A program made the translations under genes and the position numbers. A stretch of DNA of 5,157 bases from Paenibacillaceae bacterium (GTDB lineage Bacteria; Bacillota; Bacilli; Paenibacillales; NBRC-103111), in the NCBI GenBank assembly GCA_020697475.1, contig JAJFMO010000321.1:1-5157 (forward strand), in the 5' to 3' direction. Shown in pieces: positions 1 through 4,948 of the stretch (position 1 is the stretch's first letter; every line of letters starts with the position of its first letter). The notes below the pieces were generated by a model that saw only the letters and a program-made list of their open reading frames with translations, was not told where the DNA came from and searched no databases.

Positions 1-433
1 CTGCGTCGTCCACTTTGCCGTTATCGGCCAGCACATCGGCTGCAGCGGACAGAGCAGTTGCCTGGTCGTCGATCGCCTGCAGTTCCGCTTTCATCTCCGC
101 AGACAGCTCCACGTTGTAGTCCGAAAGCAGCTTCTCCGCAATGACCGCGCCGGCTGCCTTATCCTTCACGTTCTCGATCGCATTGAGCAGACCTTTGAAC
201 CCTTGGTGCCCGTGCTCCTCGTATGTAGACGAAGTCACCGTGGCTTGCCCCTCGACTTTAGCTTGCCCGTTCGCTTGCCCATTCGCCTGTCCTTCGGCTT
301 TCGCCTGAACATTGGCGTTCACCTCCACGCCTGAGCTGCCGTTGTTGGCGTTCTCCGATTTGGCGAAGACGGATCCGGACATCAGGCTGACCGACATGGC
401 ACATGCTGCGATTATTACGACACTTTTTTTCAT
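1..433 (-). CDS. Secreted protein of unknown function, 3' end cut by window edge
   Basis: The reading frame opens at ATG 433-431 and stays open for 144 codons to the window edge, so the C-terminus is missing. A GGAGGGA ribosome binding site lies at 441-447, 7 nt upstream of the ATG. The N-terminus (MKKSVVIIAACAMSVSLM...) is a typical signal peptide with a probable signal peptidase I site after VFA (about residue 24). Next comes a low-complexity Gln/Ala/Gly/Asn/Lys stretch (about residues 38-59) with repeated GQAN/GQAK units. After that is a charged, probably helical region (GLLNAIENVKDKAAGAVIAEKLL, then an Ala/Glu/Asp-rich part). I do not recognise a family or see catalytic motifs. Secretion is well supported; function is unknown. 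It lies 44 nt after the tetR stop on the same strand with no terminator between, so it may be read with that operon or from its own weak promoter. Confidence 0.82.
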   Translation of the reverse strand, partial: MKKSVVIIAACAMSVSLMSGSVFAKSENANNGSSGVEVNANVQAKAEGQANGQANGQAKVEGQATVTSSTYEEHGHQGFKGLLNAIENVKDKAAGAVIAEKLLSDYNVELSAEMKAELQAIDDQATALSAAADVLADNGKVDDA

Positions 434-453
434 AAAATGTTCCCTCCAGATTT

Positions 454-481
454 ATTATTGGAAAAATATGCTTCATGCTAA
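454..481 (-). promoter_or_regulatory. Possible weak sigma-A promoter for the secreted protein gene
   Basis: On the minus strand, TTAGCA (481-476, 4 of 6 matches to TTGACA) is followed after 16 nt by AATAAT (459-454, 5 of 6 matches to TATAAT). Transcription would start just upstream of the ribosome binding site at 441-447. The region is AT-rich in an otherwise GC-rich window, which favours a promoter but also makes chance matches likely. The -35 box overlaps the tetR stop codon. Confidence 0.3.
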
Positions 482-1101
482 GTTATTCGTCTGCCTCCCG
501 GTATTTTGGGGGGGCCGTCCGACTGGTCACCACCTTTTTTTATAACATGGATTCCTGCGATGAACGTATCGAGCAGCAGGCGAAGACTTACATCCAGATC
601 GAGCGGCATGCCGAACTGCCCTTTCAACTCTAGCGAAGCGAATCCGTGTAAAATGCTGCGCAACCCGCGAACGGCATGAATCGCGACGTCGCCCGCAAGC
701 CCGTAGGCACTCAGCACGCGTACGGCAAGTTCAACAATGCCGCTCCCTACTCGCTGCACATCCGGATGCTGCAGATCGGGCATCCGCAGCGTCGCCTCGT
801 ACAAGCCGGGGTGACTGCGGGCAAAGTCGACGTATGCCTCGCCCAAAGCATGCACCGCATCGTCCCCCGCCCGTCCGACGGACGCCTGGGTCATGAGCTG
901 ATGAAGCTGCTCCAGCCCATAGACGGCCAGCTTGCTGCGCAGCCCCGGCAATCCGTTTACATGATTGTATAGCGAAGGGGAGCGAATCTGCAACTTCTGG
1001 GCGAGCGAGGCCAGCGTCACTTCGTCGAAGCCTTGCTCGTCGGCCATGTCGGCAGCGGCTTGCAGGACCGCTTGCAAATCGAGTACGCGTCGCTGGACCA
1101 T
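478..1101 (-). CDS. TetR/AcrR-family transcriptional repressor with WHG-type C-terminal domain
   Basis: This 207-residue protein has the normal length for the TetR family. The N-terminal DNA-binding domain spans about residues 8-55; its helix-turn-helix is near 29-48 (TLASLAQKLQIRSPSLYNHV), with the typical SLYNHV recognition helix. The C-terminal half carries RGLRSILHGFASLE (about 145-158) and a following LDLDVSLRLLLDTFIAGI segment, which resemble the WHG (TetR_C_33) ligand-binding/dimerisation domain. ATG 1101 is chosen over GTG 1113 because that GTG sits inside the AAGGAGGT ribosome binding site (1112-1119). The gene starts one base after the hydrolase stop, so the two are probably co-transcribed and translationally coupled. 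It most likely represses its own operon through the two palindromes at 1846-1887. The inducer is unknown. The C-terminal tail (after about residue 188) is Gly/Pro-rich and encoded through an A7 and a C7 run, where length errors could occur. Confidence 0.92.
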   Translation of the reverse strand: MVQRRVLDLQAVLQAAADMADEQGFDEVTLASLAQKLQIRSPSLYNHVNGLPGLRSKLAVYGLEQLHQLMTQASVGRAGDDAVHALGEAYVDFARSHPGLYEATLRMPDLQHPDVQRVGSGIVELAVRVLSAYGLAGDVAIHAVRGLRSILHGFASLELKGQFGMPLDLDVSLRLLLDTFIAGIHVIKKGGDQSDGPPKIPGGRRIT

Positions 1102-1102
1102 A

Positions 1103-1831
1103 TCAGCGGGCACCTCCTTGTTTGAGCTGCGCCGCCCGCTCCGCCTCCGCGATGGCCCGGTCCATCGCCGCTGTCGGCTCGAACAGCATCGGCCCGTGGC
1201 CCACGGCGAGCAACGATGGGTTGTGCTCGCGAAGTTTGCGGGCGCTGTCCAGGGCCGCTTCGCGATTCCATGTGCTGAACGCCGGGAAAGGAAACCACGG
1301 CTGCACTTTCCCCGCCACGGCCACTCCCCCCCGCGTCTGCATGGCGTCGCCGGCGATCAGCGCCTGGTTGCGCGTATCGAGGAACGCCATCGAGCCCGGC
1401 GTATGACCCGGCGCCGCGATGGCGACGAGCGACCCGACGCGGTCCCCCTCCCGCAGCAGCACATCGGGACGCGTCTCCAGCTTCGCCGGTACCCCGCCGC
1501 GAATCGGCGTTTGCGGCTCCTGTTGGTCCATCGTGCGGTCGCCATTCATCAGCCGCGCGTCCCGCTGCGAGATATAGACCGGCGCCGCCGGCAGCGCCTG
1601 CTTCAGCGCATCCAAAGCGCCGACATGATCCTCGTGCGCATGGGTAAGCACGATTCGCACGATCGGCTTGCCGATCGAGGCGGCCGCCTGCAGGATCCCT
1701 TTGGCACTGTATGGCAAAGCTGCGTCCACCAGGGTCAGGCCGTCATCCTCTTCGACCAAGTAACAGTTCACCGGAAACATCCGGGGGATGAAAGTAAGCT
1801 GATGGATCGTTTGAATATGAATTTTTCGCAT
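1103..1831 (-). CDS. Metallo-beta-lactamase-fold hydrolase
   Basis: The 242-residue protein shows the complete metal-ligand set of the metallo-beta-lactamase superfamily: H64-A-H66-E-D68-H69, H143 in GHTPGS, D162 in AGDA and H212 in VGHGP. An intact two-metal hydrolase is therefore expected. There is no signal peptide, so it should be cytosolic. The motifs suit the broad glyoxalase II/quorum-quenching-lactonase-like group, but the substrate cannot be read from sequence; a lactone, thioester or other small ester is possible. The start ATG at 1831 is preceded by AAGGGG (1840-1845) at 8 nt spacing. It is the first gene of an operon with the downstream tetR gene, whose ATG begins one base after its TGA. 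Its promoter is covered by two palindromic operators, so expression is probably repressed until the TetR protein binds a ligand, perhaps the enzyme's substrate. Confidence 0.93.
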   Translation of the reverse strand: MRKIHIQTIHQLTFIPRMFPVNCYLVEEDDGLTLVDAALPYSAKGILQAAASIGKPIVRIVLTHAHEDHVGALDALKQALPAAPVYISQRDARLMNGDRTMDQQEPQTPIRGGVPAKLETRPDVLLREGDRVGSLVAIAAPGHTPGSMAFLDTRNQALIAGDAMQTRGGVAVAGKVQPWFPFPAFSTWNREAALDSARKLREHNPSLLAVGHGPMLFEPTAAMDRAIAEAERAAQLKQGGAR

Positions 1832-1845
1832 GAGTTTCGCCCCTT

Positions 1846-1864
1846 AAACTAATATCATTAGTTT
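1846..1864. promoter_or_regulatory. Palindromic operator B, at the transcription start of the hydrolase/tetR operon
   Basis: An exact 8-bp inverted repeat, AAACTAAT at 1846-1853 and ATTAGTTT at 1857-1864, is separated by 3 bp. It lies immediately downstream of the -10 box (1866-1871) and covers the expected start of transcription near 1859. The size and symmetry are typical of TetR-family operators. The regulator encoded by the same operon is the natural candidate to bind it; that link is inferred. Confidence 0.8.
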
Positions 1865-1865
1865 T

Positions 1866-1894
1866 ATTATAACTAATCACATTAGTTTATGCAA
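1866..1894 (-). promoter_or_regulatory. Sigma-A promoter of the hydrolase/tetR operon
   Basis: On the minus strand, TTGCAT (1894-1889, 4 of 6 matches to TTGACA) and a perfect TATAAT (1871-1866) are separated by the ideal 17 nt. The expected start near 1859 gives a leader of about 28 nt with the ribosome binding site at 1840-1845. The spacer is almost wholly occupied by operator A. Confidence 0.85.
1871..1887. promoter_or_regulatory. Palindromic operator A, in the -35/-10 spacer of the hydrolase/tetR promoter
   Basis: A 7-bp inverted repeat, AACTAAT at 1871-1877 and ATTAGTT at 1881-1887, has a 3-bp centre (CAC). It shares the core ACTAAT-N3-ATTAGT with operator B; the centres (1879 and 1855) are 24 bp apart. 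It fills the spacer between the two promoter boxes, so a bound repressor would block RNA polymerase directly. Confidence 0.8.
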
Positions 1895-1910
1895 CTTTTT
1901 TCTACATCCT

Positions 1911-1939
1911 TGCAGTGATTGTTCCCTCTCTATCGTCTA
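1911..1939 (+). promoter_or_regulatory. Candidate ECF-type promoter of the sigma factor operon
   Basis: CGTCTA at 1934-1939 matches the -10 element used by several Bacillus ECF sigma factors (for example sigma M and sigma V). TGCAGT at 1911-1916 lies 17 nt upstream where a TGAAAC-like -35 element is expected, but it lacks the usual AAC core. No convincing sigma-A promoter is visible in the gap. If real, this site would let the sigma factor activate its own operon. The predicted leader is about 28 nt. The -35 match is weak, so this remains a candidate. Confidence 0.4.
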
Positions 1940-1960
1940 CTATTAGGGTAAAGGAAGAGA

Positions 1961-1968
1961 GGAGGGGG
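1961..1968 (+). promoter_or_regulatory. Strong ribosome binding site that fixes the ATT start of the sigma factor
   Basis: GGAGGGGG at 1961-1968 ends 5 nt before ATT 1974-1976; measured from the GGAGG core the spacing is 8 nt. The sigma factor frame has a stop (TAG 1944-1946) upstream and no ATG, GTG or TTG between it and the conserved domain. This site therefore points to ATT as the initiator. Confidence 0.65.
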
Positions 1969-1973
1969 AAAGT

Positions 1974-2519
1974 ATTGCTGCTGACGAAACAACGATAGAA
2001 GCTGTTCTCGCCGGCGATCGGGACGCCTTTCGCCAACTGATCGAACGTTATCGGACGCTGCTGTACACGGCGATTTGGAGAATCGTCCGCTCGCAGCCGG
2101 ATGCCGAAGATCTCGTTCAGGAAACGTTTCTGCAAATTTACCGTTCCCTCCCTCAATTCCGCAACAGCCAGGCGGTCGGCCTGAAAACGTGGATGATGCG
2201 CATCGCCACGCGCAAAGCGATCGATTGGACGCGCAAGCAGAGAACCGCGCCTTCCCTCGAACCGCATCCGGATCCGGAACAGCCGTCTGATCTTTCCCTG
2301 GAGGCACTGCTCCTTCGGCGGGAAGAGAAGCAGGAGCTGCATGCTTTGTTGCAACGTCTTCCGAACGACTATCGCGAGGTCGTGGAACTGTTTTATTTTC
2401 AGGAGAAAAGTTATCAGGAAATCGCCGAAGTGCAACATATTGCTGTGAAAACGGTCGAGTCGCGGCTTTACCGCGCCAAGCGGCTGCTTCGGCAGTCCGG
2501 GAAGGAGGAGGGGTCTTGA
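1974..2519 (+). CDS. ECF-family RNA polymerase sigma factor with an apparent ATT start
   Basis: The predicted 181-residue protein has the normal ECF layout. The sigma-70 region 2 domain covers about residues 9-80, including the DAEDLVQETFL helix (43-53) that binds core polymerase and the region 2.4 stretch around TWMMRIATRKAIDW. A polar linker follows (about 90-115). Region 4 covers about 122-173, with LPNDYREVVELFYFQEKSYQEIAEV and the helix VKTVESRLYRAKRLL for -35 recognition. The start is inferred: TAG 1944 closes the frame upstream, and the first in-frame ATG (2193) lies inside region 2. ATT 1974 behind GGAGGGGG gives MAADETTIEAVLAGDRDAF, exactly where ECF proteins begin. The TTG at 1975 is in another frame and stops after seven codons. 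The 3' end overlaps the anti-sigma start by one base. The stress signal and regulon are unknown. Confidence 0.9.
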   Translation: MAADETTIEAVLAGDRDAFRQLIERYRTLLYTAIWRIVRSQPDAEDLVQETFLQIYRSLPQFRNSQAVGLKTWMMRIATRKAIDWTRKQRTAPSLEPHPDPEQPSDLSLEALLLRREEKQELHALLQRLPNDYREVVELFYFQEKSYQEIAEVQHIAVKTVESRLYRAKRLLRQSGKEEGS

Positions 2520-2980
2520 TGGAGGATATCCGATGTACCAAATACACGGAAGTTGACTGGGTCCACTACATAGCCGATGCCGTTCCGGAAACGGTCAGGG
2601 AAGCGATGGAGGCACACTTGCTCGAATGCGGACATTGCTTGGACGTTTACACAGCGGGGATCGAGAGGCAATTAGCTCAGAATGGCGAACCTGTCACCGT
2701 AGAGACCGACGCCATCATGGCTCATATCACCTCATCCATCCCGCTGCCAAGGTGGGGCAAGCCGGCCCGCTCCTCCTTCACCCGCTCGACGTTGGCGCAT
2801 TACCTCATCGCCGCTTCGATCACCTTATTGCTCGTGGGCAGCGGTGCTTTCGACTTGTTTGCCGCCGGAACCCATGCCTATGCGGCTCAGCAAGAAGCGG
2901 TGTCGATCGCCTCGGAATGGCCGCAACAATGGGTGGCGAAGGCTAAGGGCTGGATCGGCGGATGGACGCACATCAATTAA
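2519..2980 (+). CDS. Membrane-anchored zinc-finger anti-sigma factor
   Basis: This 153-residue protein begins with a zinc-binding anti-sigma (ZAS/zf-HC2-like) domain. It carries H33-x3-C37-x2-C40, with a further possible ligand at H16 or C6. Such domains clamp the cognate ECF sigma factor in the cytosol. A single membrane helix follows at about residues 92-114 (TLAHYLIAASITLLLVGSGAFDL), leaving about 37 residues outside. ATG 2519 overlaps the sigma factor TGA by one base, the coupled arrangement typical of sigma/anti-sigma pairs. TTG 2516, one codon earlier, is an alternative because it sits 7 nt from AAGGAGG (2502-2508), against 10 nt for the ATG. The short external tail carries no recognisable sensor domain, so a signal could arrive through the next two membrane proteins or by proteolysis (inference). 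Confidence 0.88.
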   Translation: MEDIRCTKYTEVDWVHYIADAVPETVREAMEAHLLECGHCLDVYTAGIERQLAQNGEPVTVETDAIMAHITSSIPLPRWGKPARSSFTRSTLAHYLIAASITLLLVGSGAFDLFAAGTHAYAAQQEAVSIASEWPQQWVAKAKGWIGGWTHIN

Positions 2981-2995
2981 AGGAGGCCATATACG

Positions 2996-3826
2996 ATGAA
3001 GAAAAAAAGCAAGTTTCTCACCTTCCTGTTCTCGCTTGTTCCAGGTGTGGGGCACTACTACTTGGGCTTAATGAAACGCGGCTTGCAGTTCATGGTGGCA
3101 TTCGGCGCGGCCATCGGGGTGCTCGTTTTTTTTGACAGCTTGTCCCATGGGCCGGGGGATACGTTTGCGCCGATGATGGGCATCGCTCTGCCGATCATCT
3201 GGTTCTACTCGGTGTTTGACGCCCAAAATTTGGCCTCGAAAATCAAAAGCGGGGAAGTCGTCGAAGACAGCGCCATCTTCGCATTCGATCCGTTGCAGCG
3301 GGACGAGCCGCGCAACGCGTTCTGGACGTTCGTTCTCTCGATCTTCCCGGGGCTCGGGCATCTGTATTTGGGCTTATTCCGCAGGGGCTCGCAGATTATG
3401 GCCGGTTTTCTGATCGCCGTGGTGGCCATCAACCTGTTGCGCGTCGACCTGCTGTTTGTTCTGCTGCCGGTCATCTGGTTTATCAGCCTGTTCGACGCTC
3501 TGGAGCGGATGTCCAAGCTCAACCAAGGGGCCGAAGTTGGAGACGATTCGTTCCTTCAGACCGGGGGCTGGAAACCGAAGCAACGATGGATCGGCGTCGC
3601 GCTGGTACTGCTCGGGATCTATATGGTCGTGGACCGCATGCTGTTCGACTATATTCAACCGGCCGTTTCCCATTATTTTTCGCCGAATGTGGTTCGGCAA
3701 TATTTTGACCCCGAAATCTTGAAAAATCAGCTGCAGACGATTATCGTCGCGTTGGTCATCATTTTCGTAGGAATCAAGCTGCTGAAGGGTGGCAAACGGC
3801 ACAGCAAGGCAGGTGAAGGCGCATGA
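2996..3826 (+). CDS. Multi-pass membrane protein with internally duplicated PGxGHxYLGL domain
   Basis: The 276-residue protein is strongly hydrophobic. Its first two thirds consist of two homologous halves. Each starts with PGxGHxYLGLxxRGxQ (residues 16-31 and 118-133) and ends with LPxIWFxSxFDA (65-76 and 157-168); each holds about two membrane segments. The opening motif resembles the glycine-rich helix start of TM2-type small membrane domains, but I would not assign that family firmly. Two more membrane helices follow at about 198-217 and 246-263, then a basic tail. The start is secure: AAAGGAGG at 2979-2986 lies 9 nt from the ATG, and the anti-sigma stop is 15 nt upstream. The end overlaps the next gene by four bases (ATGA). 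Biochemical function is unknown. The operon position suggests a role in sensing, modulating or answering the envelope signal read by the sigma/anti-sigma pair. Confidence 0.88.
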   Translation: MKKKSKFLTFLFSLVPGVGHYYLGLMKRGLQFMVAFGAAIGVLVFFDSLSHGPGDTFAPMMGIALPIIWFYSVFDAQNLASKIKSGEVVEDSAIFAFDPLQRDEPRNAFWTFVLSIFPGLGHLYLGLFRRGSQIMAGFLIAVVAINLLRVDLLFVLLPVIWFISLFDALERMSKLNQGAEVGDDSFLQTGGWKPKQRWIGVALVLLGIYMVVDRMLFDYIQPAVSHYFSPNVVRQYFDPEILKNQLQTIIVALVIIFVGIKLLKGGKRHSKAGEGA

Positions 3827-4866
3827 GGCAATGGAGAGTCGGCACGTTTAGCATGGGCGCCATGCTGCTCGTCTTCGGGATTTGTTTGTTATGGGGGGCG
3901 GTCAATGGGTACTCGATCGTGTCCTATGTGCTTCAGTGGTGGCCGCTCACCCTTGTGCTGCTTGGGGTGGAAGTGATTTTGTACACTTATTTGCGAAAAA
4001 CGGAGCGGCTCACTTACGATCTGATGAGCATCGCACTAATATTTGTTCTCGGTGTCGGCAGCTTTGGGCTCTACGCTCTGCAGTCCGTCGGGGTCGTCGA
4101 AGCAGCGCAGCGCGCGCTGACCCAGAGCGTCTACGAAGTGGAGCTGGACGGGGAAACACTGCCGAACGATGCGGCAATCCGCAAGGTCGTGATCGATAAC
4201 CCGGGCGATACCCGGTTAACGATTCATAACGTGAAAGATACGCCGGGTAAAATCGCCGGACACCTGCAAGTCAGGGCGGCCAGCCGCGGGGAAGCGGAAT
4301 TGCAGCGCGGCTTCGACATCGCTACAATCGCCGAGCAAGGAGAGCAGTTATTTATCCATGTGAAAAAACCCGAAACTGTGCCGGCCTTCGGACCCTCCGG
4401 CGAGAGTGAGTCGGTCGAGTTATTCATTCCGTCCACGTGGTCTGTGGAAGTACAGAACGGGTACAGACCGCTGTCCATTCGCACCTTGGACCCGCAAGGC
4501 AATTGGACCGTTCAGTCGGATGGCGAGGTCGATGTGACGTTGGCCGGGCAAGGCGCCGTTGCTGTGGAAGCGCGAACCCGCGGGGAGCGCAATTTGGGCG
4601 GGAACGTGCAGTGGACGGTGGAGCCGCTGCAGACGAAGAAGCCGCGTAACGGCACGGCGGACGGCAGGGCCGATGCTGCGCCAAGCGCGCCGAGCGGCGT
4701 GCCGGGCGAATTGGCGCCTGCTTCGCCGGCCACGCCAACCCCGCCCGACGTTGACCGGATCGACGGTGAATTGCGCGGCCACTACCACCGTGGCACCGGC
4801 GGCGTCAGTATGTTTATTGAGTCGCGCATGATCCGGGTAACCGATTCAAGCGGAAATCCGGCATAA
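3823..4866 (+). CDS. LiaF-like membrane protein with large extracytoplasmic beta-rich domain
   Basis: The 347-residue protein begins with three membrane helices at about residues 7-28, 36-57 and 66-88. The second contains QWWPLTLVLLGVEVIL, the WPL...LLG signature of the LiaI/LiaF-like (DUF5668) membrane region. The rest (about 92-347) lies outside the membrane if the topology follows LiaF. It looks beta-rich, with short alternating strands (IRKVVIDNPGDTRLTIHNV, ESVELFIPSTWSVEVQNG, GNWTVQSDGEVDVTLAG), as in the adhesin/DUF4097-like C-terminal parts of LiaF relatives. A Pro/Ala/Gly-rich segment (about 272-311) interrupts this before a last strand (GGVSMFIESRMIRV). LiaF proteins inhibit the LiaRS envelope-stress system; here no two-component genes are present, so a role towards the ECF pair is inferred. 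ATG 3823 overlaps the preceding TGA, with AGGTGA (3811-3816) as a modest ribosome binding site. It is the last gene of the operon. Confidence 0.87.
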   Translation: MRQWRVGTFSMGAMLLVFGICLLWGAVNGYSIVSYVLQWWPLTLVLLGVEVILYTYLRKTERLTYDLMSIALIFVLGVGSFGLYALQSVGVVEAAQRALTQSVYEVELDGETLPNDAAIRKVVIDNPGDTRLTIHNVKDTPGKIAGHLQVRAASRGEAELQRGFDIATIAEQGEQLFIHVKKPETVPAFGPSGESESVELFIPSTWSVEVQNGYRPLSIRTLDPQGNWTVQSDGEVDVTLAGQGAVAVEARTRGERNLGGNVQWTVEPLQTKKPRNGTADGRADAAPSAPSGVPGELAPASPATPTPPDVDRIDGELRGHYHRGTGGVSMFIESRMIRVTDSSGNPA

Positions 4867-4906
4867 CTGGTCTGCTGCGATTGTTTCGGATACGCGCAAG
4901 ATGATG

Positions 4907-4948
4907 CGAGGCAGTTAACGGCATTTCGGCCGTTAACTGCCTCGTTTC
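4907..4948 (+). terminator. Probable intrinsic terminator formed by the first repeat unit
   Basis: A perfect 16-bp stem (4907-4922 with 4929-4944) closes a 6-nt ATTTCG loop and is followed by only a short T-rich run (TTTCC, 4945-4949). It begins 40 nt after the stop of the last operon gene, where a terminator is expected. The stem is very stable, but the T tract is short, so efficiency is uncertain. The palindrome is nearly symmetric and could act in both directions. Confidence 0.55.

Noticed and set aside
434..477. Terminator between tetR and the secreted protein gene
   Set aside because: The gap is AT-rich but I found no stem-loop followed by a T run on the minus strand.
1099..1119. GTG 1113 as the start of the TetR repressor
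   Set aside because: The GTG lies inside the AAGGAGGT ribosome binding site itself and has no other such site upstream. ATG 1101, one base after the hydrolase stop, is more natural.
965..1852. A long plus-strand open frame (295 codons)
   Set aside because: It runs antisense to the hydrolase, which has a complete metal-ligand set, and into tetR. The translation is Arg-rich without any domain, as expected for a shadow frame in GC-rich DNA.
1975..1998. TTG 1975 as the sigma factor start
   Set aside because: It is in a different frame from the sigma factor and meets TAG at 1996 after seven codons, so it would need a frameshift.
1902..2547. Two minus-strand open frames opposite the sigma factor
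   Set aside because: The plus strand encodes a clear ECF sigma factor over the same bases. The antisense frames have no motifs or ribosome binding sites.
4859..4909. A degenerate further repeat copy before unit 1
   Set aside because: A few short words (GGCAT, AACTG, GCTGCG) recall the unit, but they are out of register and overlap the LiaF-like stop codon, so the resemblance may be chance.
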